A stretch of DNA of 64,000 nucleotides, from contig NZ_VBSN01000049.1 in the NCBI RefSeq assembly GCF_006149045.1, positions 658,495-722,494 of the forward strand, written 5' to 3'. Of this stretch, positions 9,241 to 17,733 are shown one piece after another. Every line of letters starts with the position of its first letter. The first letter of the stretch is position 1. A program made the position numbers and the translations under genes. The notes below the pieces were generated by a model. The model searched no databases. It was not told the DNA's origin and was given only the letters and a program-made list of their open reading frames with translations. The stretch comes from Dyadobacter flavalbus. GTDB taxonomy: Bacteria; Bacteroidota; Bacteroidia; Cytophagales; Spirosomataceae.

Positions 9241-10493
9241 TTTGCTTCTTCGGTCACTTCGCTCATTTTGGCCGTCAGTTTGCCAACCGTAAGCCCCTGA
9301 ACAATAATGGAAAAGAGCACTACAAAGTACGTAATGGCCAGAAGCAGGTCTTTGTTAAGGTCCTGATCTATCGACAAGGCAAGTGCAATGGAAACGCCGC
9401 CCCGCAAACCGCCCCAAACAAGAATGGTGATGGACTTTTTACCAAAACGCGTACGGAACGGAATGATCCTGACCGGAATGTAAATGGAAATAAACCTTGC
9501 AAAAAGCACAACCGCAATCGCCGCTATTCCAATAAAACCATACTGCTTCAAATCGGGAATCAGCAGCAGTTCGAAACCGATGATGAGAAACAGAATGGCA
9601 TTCAGGATTTCATCGATCAGCTCCCAGAACTTGTCAATGTAATCCCGCTCCATTTCAGAAACGCCGCCAAGATTTTTTCCATAGTTGCCTACAACCAGTC
9701 CGGCTGCGACCATCGCCAGCGGGCCCGACATATGCATGGCCTGCGCTGCAAGATGCCCGCCCATAACAATAGCAAGCGTAATCAGAACGTGAACATTGTA
9801 GCCGTCCACCCGGTAAATCATCTGCGAACCAATAAATCCAAGCACAAGCCCGAGGACAATTCCGCCGAGCGCCTCTTTGACAAGCAGTGAAGTAATGCCT
9901 CCGAACGAAGTATTTACCTCCTCGCCTCTCGCCAGTGCAAGCATCAGAATGAACACTACAACGGCCATACCGTCATTGAACAGGGATTCTCCGGCAATTT
10001 TGGTTTCCAGTGATTTCGGAACGCCGGCCTGTTTCAGGATTCCCAAAACTGCAATGGGATCAGTCGGTGATATTAAAGCACCGAAAACCAGACACTGGAT
10101 CATTGGAATCTGCATTCCGGCAAAATTCAGTAAATTGTACATCAGAAATCCGATCACAAAAGTGGAAATGACCACGCTGACCGTAGAAAATATAATAACG
10201 GGCGCACGCTGTTCCCTTAAATCTTCCAGGTGAATGTGAATGGCGCCTGCGAAAAGCAGAAAATTAAGCATGGCTCCCATCAGGATTTCGGTGAGATCGA
10301 CACTGGCGATCAGGGAAGAAATCCGGAAAAATATCCTTGGGAAAATGCTGTCAGTTGCTATTAATCCAACGGAAACAATCAGTGCGATCACCATTACGCC
10401 GATGGATGCAGGCAGTTTCAGGAACCGTGCATTGAGGTAAGCAAAGATGGCGGAAAGGACGATTAATGCCGAAAAAGAATAATATAATTCCAT
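9237..10493 (-). CDS. CPA1 family Na+/H+ (cation/proton) antiporter
   Basis: 418-residue inner-membrane antiporter with about twelve helices. Family signatures are SPTDPIAVLGILK in the middle, GESLFNDGMAVVVF (the ND pair of CPA1 exchangers) and WGGLRGGVSIALALS near the C-terminus. It has no long cytoplasmic C-terminal domain, as in short NhaP/YjcE-like bacterial members. It probably exports Na+ or K+ in exchange for protons for pH or salt homeostasis; ion specificity is not readable. Its stop overlaps the stop of the converging SGNH gene by four bases. A candidate -7 box lies about 20 bp upstream of the start. Confidence 0.92.
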   Translation of the reverse strand: MELYYSFSALIVLSAIFAYLNARFLKLPASIGVMVIALIVSVGLIATDSIFPRIFFRISSLIASVDLTEILMGAMLNFLLFAGAIHIHLEDLREQRAPVIIFSTVSVVISTFVIGFLMYNLLNFAGMQIPMIQCLVFGALISPTDPIAVLGILKQAGVPKSLETKIAGESLFNDGMAVVVFILMLALARGEEVNTSFGGITSLLVKEALGGIVLGLVLGFIGSQMIYRVDGYNVHVLITLAIVMGGHLAAQAMHMSGPLAMVAAGLVVGNYGKNLGGVSEMERDYIDKFWELIDEILNAILFLIIGFELLLIPDLKQYGFIGIAAIAVVLFARFISIYIPVRIIPFRTRFGKKSITILVWGGLRGGVSIALALSIDQDLNKDLLLAITYFVVLFSIIVQGLTVGKLTAKMSEVTEEAN

Positions 10494-10513
10494 AAAAATA
10501 TTTTTAGACCAGC

Positions 10514-10521
10514 CAAAAATA
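10514..10521 (-). promoter_or_regulatory. Candidate -7 box for the antiporter gene
   Basis: Reads TATTTTTG on the minus strand, a full match to the Bacteroidota -7 consensus TAnnTTTG, 21 bp before the antiporter start. No clear TTTG at the -33 position, so support is partial. Confidence 0.3.
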
Positions 10522-10610
10522 AGAAACTCAGATTTAAAATGGCCCTTTGAACAGGCTGATTCGCAAACTCTAATGGTATTCTAATGACCTGAACAGCTGT
10601 CAAATTTTCA

Positions 10611-10631
10611 AAAAAAGCATCCTTCGGGATG
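10611..10631 (-). terminator. Small UUCG/CGAA-loop hairpin with T-tract on minus strand
   Basis: CATCC-TTCG-GGATG on the plus strand at 10618-10631; read on the minus strand it is followed by CTTTTTT, so it has the form of an intrinsic terminator for leftward transcription. It lies just upstream of the rightward lipase gene, so it would stop antisense transcripts or end a short leftward RNA. The 5-bp stem is short. Confidence 0.35.
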
Positions 10632-10715
10632 AAACCGGACATTAAACCGGGAGATTTCCTACATTTAGAAAATGATCGTTTTACTGTTTCTCTCATTAAC
10701 CAATACGCATCTGAA

Positions 10716-11882
10716 ATGACAAAAATCCCCATGGCATTCAGAAAACTGCATGCACGGTTCTTGACCGGCACTGCGCTTGTATTTTGCTTTTCACTTGCAT
10801 TGCATGCACAAAACGGCTTGTTAAAACCCGGGTTTGACAAAGTCGAATATGAAGAGCTGTTGCGTATGCACGTGCTGCTTTACGATCCGCTCATGACAGA
10901 TTCCGCAAAAACGCCTGTTCCGAAGCCTGCCGTTTTCAAGTCCGTTTACAAATCGCCCGTTATGGGACTGGACAATCGCTGGGAACTCTGGAAAAGTGAC
11001 GGTCAGGTGGCGGCCATCAATATCCGCGGTACCACCAAAAATCCGGTTGGCTGGCTGGAAAATTTCTATGCAGCCATGGTTCCAGCACGCGGCGAACTTA
11101 AACTTTCTTCCTCTTTTTCGTTTCCTTATCACCTTGCAGACCATCCGAAAGCGGCGGTACATATCGGCTGGCTTATCGGAACCGCTTATCTGGCGAAAGA
11201 CATTCTTCCAAAAATCGATTCGTGTTACAAAGCCGGAATAAAAGATTTTCTGGTAATGGGGCATAGTCAGGGCGGCGCCATTTCTTACCTGATGACTTCG
11301 TATTTATATCATCTTCAGAAACAGAACCAGCTTCCGAAAGACATTCGTTTTAAAACTTACAGCAGTGCTAGCCCAAAAGCCGGCAACACGTATTATGCTT
11401 ACGAGTACGAAGCCATGGTTGCCAACGGATGGGCAACGAACGTTGTAAATGCCGCAGACTGGGTTACGGAAGTGCCGTTTTCCGTGCAGACGCTGGATGA
11501 TTTCAATGAAACCAATCCTTTCAAAAACATCGACGGCGTAATAAAAAAGCAGAAGTTCTTTGCGCGAATTGCATTACGGCATGCTTACCGGAAAATGAAA
11601 AAGCCGAGTGAAAAGGCAAGAAGCAACTACGAAAAATATCTGGGCAACTACGCTTCCAAAATGGTCAGAAAAACGTTGCCGGAGTTTGAACCTCCTGTTT
11701 ACTTCAAAAGCAGCAATTATGTTCGCATCGGGCCGACGATCGTATTAATGCCGGATCAGGCTTATTACAATATATATCCCGATTCCAAAGACAAGATATT
11801 TATACATCATCTTCCCGAACCGTATTTATATTTGCTGAAAAAGTACAATGCCGGTCCGGCTGAAACGGGCACGTCAAGATAA
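10716..11882 (+). CDS. Secreted class 3 lipase family protein
   Basis: Alpha/beta-hydrolase of the Lipase_3 (class 3, fungal-lipase-like) group, likely periplasmic or exported. ATG 10716 is chosen over the longer frame from 10629 because it opens directly into a signal peptide (LTGTALVFCFSLALHAQ); ATG 10734 is an alternative. The nucleophile elbow GHSQGG places the catalytic Ser near residue 184, and AINIRGTT earlier resembles the oxyanion strand of lipase 3 proteins. The protein is 388 residues from this start. The next gene starts 9 bp later, so it is probably co-transcribed with the M14 peptidase, giving a pair of secreted hydrolases. Substrate unknown. Confidence 0.82.
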   Translation: MTKIPMAFRKLHARFLTGTALVFCFSLALHAQNGLLKPGFDKVEYEELLRMHVLLYDPLMTDSAKTPVPKPAVFKSVYKSPVMGLDNRWELWKSDGQVAAINIRGTTKNPVGWLENFYAAMVPARGELKLSSSFSFPYHLADHPKAAVHIGWLIGTAYLAKDILPKIDSCYKAGIKDFLVMGHSQGGAISYLMTSYLYHLQKQNQLPKDIRFKTYSSASPKAGNTYYAYEYEAMVANGWATNVVNAADWVTEVPFSVQTLDDFNETNPFKNIDGVIKKQKFFARIALRHAYRKMKKPSEKARSNYEKYLGNYASKMVRKTLPEFEPPVYFKSSNYVRIGPTIVLMPDQAYYNIYPDSKDKIFIHHLPEPYLYLLKKYNAGPAETGTSR

Positions 11883-11891
11883 TTTTATATC

Positions 11892-13643
11892 ATGCTCATT
11901 CTGAATCCATTTGTCCGTATAGTTTTTGTTATTTTCAGCTTTCTGTTTTCTTTCTCTGTTCATGCGCAGTATGAAACAAGATTTGAAAAATCGGGCGGCA
12001 CGCAAACTCCTGAGTACGAAGAAGGAATTGCTTTTTACAAGCTGCTGGCAAAAAATTTCCCGCAGGTCCGGATTACCGAAGAAGGACTGACCGACAGCGG
12101 CAAACCGCTGCATCTCGTTTTATATTCCAGCAATAAGAACTTTGATATAAAAAAACTGAAAGCGGAGGGAAAAGCCATTCTGTTTGTCAACAACGCCATT
12201 CATCCCGGCGAACCCGACGGCGTGGATGCTTCCATGATGCTTTTGAGGGATATCTTGTTGAATCCGGAAAAATTTCCTGAAACGGAGCATGTTGTGCTTG
12301 CTTTTATTCCATTTTACAACATCGGCGGAACGCTGAACCGCAACAACACGACTCGTACCAATCAGAACGGTCCGGAAGAATACGGTTTCAGGGGAAATGC
12401 CCGGAATTTTGATCTTAACCGCGATTTTATAAAAAATGACACTAAAAATGCACGGAGTTTTGCAGCCATTTTTCATAAACTTGATCCTGATCTTTTTGCC
12501 GATACACACGTCAGCAACGGTGCGGATTATCAGTATGTAATGACACTCGATTATGCACAGAAAGACAAGCTGGGCGGAAAACTCGGTGAATTCAACAATG
12601 CGGTTTTTCTTCCTTACATGTACAAACACCTTAAAAACGCCGGTTACGAAGCAACGCCGTACGTCAATGCATGGGGCCAGACGCCCGACAAAGGTTTTGT
12701 GCAGTTTCCCGACTGGCCGCGTTATTCAACCGGCTATGCAGCTCTGTTTCATACGATTGGCGTCATGACGGAAACGCATATGCTTAAACCTTATGATCAG
12801 CGCGTGAAAGCAACTTATGCATATCTGCATGGAAATGTTCTGTTTCTGGCCAAATACCGTAAAGAACTGCTGCAATTGCGTAAAGAGACCAAAGAATCCG
12901 TGAAAGTTCAGGAAAAGTTTGCGGTCACGTGGCAGGTTAACAAAGAGAAAAATACACAGATCGAGTTCAAAGGCTATGAACCTGAATACATTACAAGTAA
13001 AGTAAGCGGTCAGGAGCGACTGTACTACAACCGTTCAAAACCGTTTACCAAAAGCATTCCTTTTTACGATACGTACGTGCCGCAGGATGAAGTTAAAAAG
13101 CCGGCAGCTTACCTGATTCCGCAAGGCTGGCACAACATCATTGAACTGCTGAAACTGAACGGTGTGGAAATGAAACAGCTGGAAAAAGATGCTGAAATGG
13201 AAGTGGAAACGTATTTTATTGAAAATTACGAATCACCCAAACAGCCGTTTGAAGGACATTACTGGCATACGGGCGTAAATCTCAGGACCGAAAAAACGAA
13301 AGTCAGTTTCAGAAAAGGCGATTGGTATATTCCTGTAAATCAATGGACAAACCGCTACATCATCGAAACGCTGGAACCCAAAGCGGTTGATTCTTTTTTC
13401 AAATGGAATTTCTTTGACACCATTCTTCAGGCCAAGGAACATTATTCCGCCTATGTATTTGAAGACCTTGCAGCCGAACTTCTGGAAAAATCGCCTGAAC
13501 TGAAAAAGCAGCTGGAAGAAAAAAGAAAATCCGAGCCGGAATTTGCAAAAAGCGCCAATGCCCAGCTCGAATTTATCTATGACCATTCACCTTACCGCGA
13601 AAAAGAATATTTGCGCTACCCGGTTTACAGGCTGATGAAATGA
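11892..13643 (+). CDS. Secreted M14 family zinc carboxypeptidase-like protein
   Basis: 583 residues with a signal peptide (VIFSFLFSFSVHAQ). The M14 metallopeptidase fold is shown by HPGEPDG (zinc ligands His104 and Glu107), RNFDLNRDF near 170 (substrate-binding Asn-Arg region) and DTHVSNGADYQ near 200, which supplies the third zinc ligand. The C-terminal ~230 residues extend past the catalytic domain without a recognised family. Bacteroidota M14 proteins of this type are exported and trim peptides or cell-wall stems; the actual substrate is unknown. No type IX secretion C-terminal domain is seen. It lies 9 bp after the lipase gene. Confidence 0.88.
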   Translation: MLILNPFVRIVFVIFSFLFSFSVHAQYETRFEKSGGTQTPEYEEGIAFYKLLAKNFPQVRITEEGLTDSGKPLHLVLYSSNKNFDIKKLKAEGKAILFVNNAIHPGEPDGVDASMMLLRDILLNPEKFPETEHVVLAFIPFYNIGGTLNRNNTTRTNQNGPEEYGFRGNARNFDLNRDFIKNDTKNARSFAAIFHKLDPDLFADTHVSNGADYQYVMTLDYAQKDKLGGKLGEFNNAVFLPYMYKHLKNAGYEATPYVNAWGQTPDKGFVQFPDWPRYSTGYAALFHTIGVMTETHMLKPYDQRVKATYAYLHGNVLFLAKYRKELLQLRKETKESVKVQEKFAVTWQVNKEKNTQIEFKGYEPEYITSKVSGQERLYYNRSKPFTKSIPFYDTYVPQDEVKKPAAYLIPQGWHNIIELLKLNGVEMKQLEKDAEMEVETYFIENYESPKQPFEGHYWHTGVNLRTEKTKVSFRKGDWYIPVNQWTNRYIIETLEPKAVDSFFKWNFFDTILQAKEHYSAYVFEDLAAELLEKSPELKKQLEEKRKSEPEFAKSANAQLEFIYDHSPYREKEYLRYPVYRLMK

Positions 13644-13658
13644 CGTTCTATCAATTGG

Positions 13659-14477
13659 TCAGAAACGCAGGCCGAGGTTAAACATAAATTCCCCGGTTAA
13701 CTCGATGCCACGCATTCTGTTGTTGACATTCAGATACTTTTCGTTTTCGATATATCTGGACCCAAGTCCTGCATTCAGACCAAGCTGGAACCTTGGCGTA
13801 ATCTGAAAATTGATGTAATTGTTCACCATCAGACCAAATCTGAAAATTTTCGCTTTTCCTTCTGTATTCGTATAACTTCCGGTTCTCGGGTCATAGTAGT
13901 TGCCATAAACCCAGCGATGTCCGAAGCCGGTAAATAAATTAGGTCCCACCGCATACGTGACGCGTCTTTGTCCGGCCGGATAAATTTTAAGTCCGGGCGA
14001 GAAATAGAATACCTCCGTACCACTTCGGTTATCGTATGTAAAAGAGCTTGAATAACTTTCCGGAAGAACAAGCGTAAAAGGCACAATAATCCCAAAGTAG
14101 CCTTGTTTGTCAATAATTCTTTCATAACTGATCCCTAAACCCGCACCGCTGTCCAATGCCTTGAATGGAGAAAAATTGATGAGGTTAGCACCAAATGCCA
14201 TTTCCCGTCTTCTGTTCTTTTCATTTTCGGCTTCCTGCCGTTCGTTCATGTAAACCGTTTCTCCGCTTCCGAACCGGATACTGCTCAGTTCATTTTTCCG
14301 GATGATAAAGTTGGCGCTGGTTTCTTCCTTGCCGAGCTTGTAGGTAACACGGTCAACACCTACTTCGATGACCTTGCATTCAATGATTTTGCCATTTCTG
14401 CGGATGATTACATCCTGTGCATTTGCAACAATAAAAATGGCTGAAAATAAAATGGTTAAAGTAATGGCTCTGATCAT
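13659..14477 (-). CDS. Outer-membrane beta-barrel-like protein, unknown function
   Basis: 272 residues with a signal peptide (TLTILFSAIFIVANAQ). The mature N-terminus (~20-75) reads as a compact beta domain, IIRRNGKIIECKVIEVGVDRVTYK, a type common in Bacteroidota before a small barrel. After a charged linker (ERQEAENEKNRRR) come alternating amphipathic strands and a terminal LGLRF, ending in aromatic Phe as outer-membrane barrels do. No enzyme motif. It converges on the M14 peptidase gene with a 15-bp gap. Probably an outer-membrane protein; function not inferred. Confidence 0.72.
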   Translation of the reverse strand: MIRAITLTILFSAIFIVANAQDVIIRRNGKIIECKVIEVGVDRVTYKLGKEETSANFIIRKNELSSIRFGSGETVYMNERQEAENEKNRRREMAFGANLINFSPFKALDSGAGLGISYERIIDKQGYFGIIVPFTLVLPESYSSSFTYDNRSGTEVFYFSPGLKIYPAGQRRVTYAVGPNLFTGFGHRWVYGNYYDPRTGSYTNTEGKAKIFRFGLMVNNYINFQITPRFQLGLNAGLGSRYIENEKYLNVNNRMRGIELTGEFMFNLGLRF

Positions 14478-14653
14478 AAATTTACTGATTTAATGAAGGT
14501 TGATTAAATTTACGCATTCCGGAAAACTTTTACGCAGTATACCCACTGAACGTTTAAAAAGTTACTTCTGTTATACTTTCGGCCTCCTTGGTCAATAATT
14601 ATTCAGGCTGTCTTATATCATGATGTTAAAAGCAGCCACTCTAAAAAAAACTA

Positions 14654-15796
14654 ATGATATTTCAGGATTTAAAACTCATTGAGCCCATTACAAAGGCGCT
14701 CCGGGAAGAAGGTTACACTACTCCCACCCCAATTCAGGCAAAAGCAATTCCCATTATTTTAGAACAGCGAGATTTACTGGGCTGTGCGCAAACAGGAACC
14801 GGAAAAACAGCCGCGTTTGCCATTCCTATGCTTCAGCTGCTTCAGAATAATCCGGTTGGTAAATTTGAAAGAAGCCGTATCCGTGCTCTGATACTTACTC
14901 CGACGCGCGAATTGGCTATTCAGATTGGTGAAAGCTTTGCCGCTTATGGAAGATATACCGATATAAAACATACCGTCATTTTTGGCGGCGTTGGCCAGAA
15001 GCCGCAGACCGATGCCATCCAGAAAGGCGTGGACGTACTGATTGCAACACCCGGCCGTTTGCTGGACCTGATCAATCAGGGCTTTATCAAGCTGAACCAG
15101 CTTGAATTTTTCGTGCTCGACGAAGCAGACCGCATGCTCGACATGGGATTTGTACATGATGTTAAAAAAGTGATCAAGCTGCTGCCTGCCAAAAGACAGT
15201 CACTTTTCTTTTCGGCCACCATGCCGCCAGCGATTGTTACGCTTGCCGATACGATTCTAAGAAACCCGTCCAAAGTAGAAGTGACACCCGTTTCTTCTAC
15301 GGCGGACACGATCAAGCAATCGGTTTTCTTTGTGGATAAATCGGATAAAAATTCGCTTTTACTGCACATTTTGCAGGATTCTTCCATTGCTACGGCGCTG
15401 GTTTTTACCAGAACCAAACATGGCGCGGACAAAGTTGTGAAAGTACTGCGGAAAGCGGGCGTAACGTCAGAAGCGATTCATGGCAACAAGTCACAGAACG
15501 CACGTCAGAATGCTTTGAAAAATTTTAAGAGTCAGGCTACGAGGGTCTTGGTCGCAACGGATATTGCAGCAAGAGGAATCGATGTAGACGATCTGACGCA
15601 TGTGATCAACTATGAAATCCCGAATATCCCGGAAACGTATGTTCACAGAATCGGACGAACAGGCCGCGCGGGGGCAAAAGGAACGGCTTTTTCATTCTGC
15701 GATATGGAAGAAAAAGCATATCTGAAGGACATTCACAAGCTGATTGCCAAAAATATTCCGGTGGTTAACGACCATCCTTATGCTGCAAGAAGATAA
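14654..15796 (+). CDS. rhlE: DEAD-box ATP-dependent RNA helicase, RhlE type
   Basis: 380-residue helicase that unwinds RNA during ribosome assembly or mRNA turnover. All core motifs are present: Q motif (FQDL...TTPTPIQ), Walker A AQTGTGKT (45-52), PTRELAIQI, TPGR, DEAD (near 156), SATMPP (near 187), ARGIDV and HRIGRTGRAG. The C-terminal extension is very short, as in minimal RhlE proteins; RhlE is the best subgroup fit but is not proved. A rho-independent terminator starts 25 bp after its stop. Confidence 0.9.
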   Translation: MIFQDLKLIEPITKALREEGYTTPTPIQAKAIPIILEQRDLLGCAQTGTGKTAAFAIPMLQLLQNNPVGKFERSRIRALILTPTRELAIQIGESFAAYGRYTDIKHTVIFGGVGQKPQTDAIQKGVDVLIATPGRLLDLINQGFIKLNQLEFFVLDEADRMLDMGFVHDVKKVIKLLPAKRQSLFFSATMPPAIVTLADTILRNPSKVEVTPVSSTADTIKQSVFFVDKSDKNSLLLHILQDSSIATALVFTRTKHGADKVVKVLRKAGVTSEAIHGNKSQNARQNALKNFKSQATRVLVATDIAARGIDVDDLTHVINYEIPNIPETYVHRIGRTGRAGAKGTAFSFCDMEEKAYLKDIHKLIAKNIPVVNDHPYAARR

Positions 15797-15820
15797 AATT
15801 TTTAATTGTTTGTGAATTTT

Positions 15821-15866
15821 CGTTACCGTTTTATCCTTTATGGAAAACCGGTAACGATTTTTTTTA
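15821..15866 (+). terminator. Rho-independent terminator after rhlE
   Basis: Stem CGTTACCGTTTT pairs with AAAACCGGTAACG (one bulged C), loop of about ten bases, then ATTTTTTTT. It lies before the rhodanese ATG at 15872, so that gene is either promoted separately or reached only by read-through. Confidence 0.8.
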
Positions 15867-15871
15867 ACGGT

Positions 15872-16177
15872 ATGACAAAGAATACTTACACCGATATTGA
15901 TCTCCACGAGGCGCTGAAACTCAAAAATGAAGCCAATTCAGTTTTGGTAGACGTTCGGGAAACATGGGAATTCGAAGAATTCAATGAAGGCGGGATCAAT
16001 ATTCCTTTATCCGAAATCAGGGATAAAAGAAATTTGCTGACTTCTTATAAAAATATTGTCGTGATCTGTACAAACGGCGTGCGGAGCAAAGTCGCGGCAA
16101 TGGATTACTGCCGCGTTCCGGAATGGCTGGATAAATCGATTTTCCATGTAAAAGGCGGAATCATCGAGTCGGCATAA
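15872..16177 (+). CDS. Single-domain rhodanese-like sulfurtransferase
   Basis: 101-residue rhodanese domain from ATG 15872. The longer reading from 15806 would translate through the terminator hairpin and is rejected. LVDVRETWEFEEFNEGGINIPL is the usual N-terminal half, cut here by a short insertion-free loop. The active-site loop ICTNGVRS contains the sulfur-carrying Cys followed by G-x-R-S, so the enzyme is probably competent. Such small cytoplasmic rhodaneses shuttle sulfane sulfur, for example for thiosulfate detoxification or cofactor building. The 3' end lies 10 bp from the converging dapF stop. Confidence 0.85.
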   Translation: MTKNTYTDIDLHEALKLKNEANSVLVDVRETWEFEEFNEGGINIPLSEIRDKRNLLTSYKNIVVICTNGVRSKVAAMDYCRVPEWLDKSIFHVKGGIIESA

Positions 16178-16187
16178 CTGGCTGAAA

Positions 16188-16973
16188 TCACTCCGGCAAA
16201 TTCAAATTTCCTTCAAACACGCGTACGGCTGGCCCGATTAAATAAACATCGTCAAATTCGCCCGGCTGTTTTTCTTGAAATGCAACTTCCAGCGCGCCGC
16301 CGATTGTTTTGACATGGATCGGACTTTCCCAGCCTTCACGTAAATGCGCTGAAAGTGCACAGGCCGTTACGCCCGTTCCGCAGGAAAAAGTTTCATCTTC
16401 CACACCGCGTTCATACGTACGGACGCTTAATTGATTCTGATCTTTTACCTCTACAAAGTTGACATTCACACCGCCTTTCGGCCCGTAAACGGAACCATAC
16501 CGAATGCCGCTTCCGATACTCACAACGTCAACTTCCTCGATATGCTCCACATACGTAACATAATGCGGAGAACCCGTGTTCATGAAATCATGTTCGTCCA
16601 ATTTTTGAACATCACGGACCGAGGACATTTTCAAGCGGATAATATCTTCTGAAACCGTGGCTTCATGCAAACCGTCTACGGCAATAAAAGTGGTTTTTTC
16701 AGTAAAAAGGCCGAGATCATGCGCAAACCGCACGACGCAGCGGCCACCGTTTCCGCACATGCTTCCTTCTCCGCCGTCTGCATTAAAATAAACCATCCTG
16801 AAATCGTAACCCGTTTCATTCTGAAGTAATATCAGTCCGTCCGCTCCGATGCCGAACCTGCGGTGACAGAGCGATGCAATGAGTTCTTTGGAAACCGGAA
16901 AGGTTTTTTCCCGGTCATCAATCATTACAAAATCATTTCCGGTACCCTGATATTTATAAAATACGGTATTCAT
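16188..16973 (-). CDS. dapF: Diaminopimelate epimerase
   Basis: Converts LL- to meso-diaminopimelate for lysine and peptidoglycan synthesis in the cytoplasm. 261 residues, the usual size. The first catalytic Cys lies in SMCGNGGRCV and the second in ETFSCGTGVTACAL, with the family opening YQGTGNDFVMID and NADGGEGS also intact. Both halves of the pseudo-symmetric fold are therefore present. It is transcribed leftward, away from rplS, with no obvious operon partner; the rhodanese gene converges on it. Confidence 0.96.
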   Translation of the reverse strand: MNTVFYKYQGTGNDFVMIDDREKTFPVSKELIASLCHRRFGIGADGLILLQNETGYDFRMVYFNADGGEGSMCGNGGRCVVRFAHDLGLFTEKTTFIAVDGLHEATVSEDIIRLKMSSVRDVQKLDEHDFMNTGSPHYVTYVEHIEEVDVVSIGSGIRYGSVYGPKGGVNVNFVEVKDQNQLSVRTYERGVEDETFSCGTGVTACALSAHLREGWESPIHVKTIGGALEVAFQEKQPGEFDDVYLIGPAVRVFEGNLNLPE

Positions 16974-17061
16974 AAAAAGTAAAAAGTTTGCAGCATTCCA
17001 ACGCCTGTAAAAATAGCGGATATTAAATCCAGTTGAAACAGGCGGTTGTTTTAAACAACAA

Positions 17062-17092
17062 AACCCTGCAAGAAATAATTACTTGCAGGGTT
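17062..17092 (-). terminator. Terminator after rplS
   Basis: Perfect 11-bp stem AACCCTGCAAG/CTTGCAGGGTT with a 9-base loop; read leftward it runs into TTTGTTGTTT. It starts 29 bp past the rplS stop and insulates dapF. Confidence 0.8.
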
Positions 17093-17120
17093 CCGAATCA
17101 AGCCCGAAAGACAATAAATC

Positions 17121-17483
17121 TTATTTCGAAGCTTTAAGCTCTTTGATACGAGCGGCTTTACCCTGACGTCCACGCAGGTAGAACAAACGGGCACGACGCA
17201 CTTTACCGCGGCGAACCAGCTCAATCTTTGCAATACTTGGAGAAAGAATAGGGAAAACACGTTCAACAGCTATGCCGTTTGATATCTTGCGTACTGTAAA
17301 TGTTTCACCGCTTGCGCTAAGGTTACGGCGCTGCATAACAGTACCCTGAAATTGCTGGATACGTTCTTTGTTACCTTCGCGGATCTTAACGTGTACGTTG
17401 ATCGTGTCGCCTGAATTGAATTCAGGGTACTCGGATTTACGATTTTCAATCGTAGCTTCTACGAGTTTAATAAGTTCGCTCAT
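17121..17483 (-). CDS. rplS: 50S ribosomal protein L19
   Basis: 120-residue ribosomal protein at the 30S-50S interface. The body FNSGDTINVHVKIREG, IQQFQGTVMQRR and SNGIAVERVFPILSPSI is typical L19, followed by the basic RRGKVRRARLFYLRGRQGKAARI. It stands alone here, not in the trmD-rplS operon of proteobacteria. It has its own terminator, and a TAGCTTTG -7 box lies about 90 bp upstream. Confidence 0.97.
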   Translation of the reverse strand: MSELIKLVEATIENRKSEYPEFNSGDTINVHVKIREGNKERIQQFQGTVMQRRNLSASGETFTVRKISNGIAVERVFPILSPSIAKIELVRRGKVRRARLFYLRGRQGKAARIKELKASK

Positions 17484-17574
17484 GACGAATGCTTTTTATG
17501 AATTTAAATAATGACTGTTTTCAGCGGATTGGGTGACGCCCATTCATTCAAAACAGCTTTTGCGAAAACGAGTG

Positions 17575-17582
17575 CAAAGCTA
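17575..17582 (-). promoter_or_regulatory. Candidate -7 box for rplS
   Basis: TAGCTTTG on the minus strand, exact TAnnTTTG. It implies a leader of roughly 85 nt. No convincing -33 element. Confidence 0.35.
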
Positions 17583-17653
17583 CGGTTATTCTGCTGCATT
17601 TAAAAGCTTTGGCTGTATATAATGCATAAAAATTACGCGCTTTTACGATCATT

Positions 17654-17661
17654 TATATTTG
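17654..17661 (+). promoter_or_regulatory. Candidate -7 box for nnr
   Basis: TATATTTG, exact TAnnTTTG, 72 bp before the nnr ATG in the divergent rplS-nnr spacer. The -33 element is unclear. Confidence 0.4.
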
Positions 17662-17733
17662 CAGTAAATGCACTGGTATAATGATTTAGGCAAATGATAC
17701 ATTGCCACACCTTTTACCGAACCTTGAATTACT

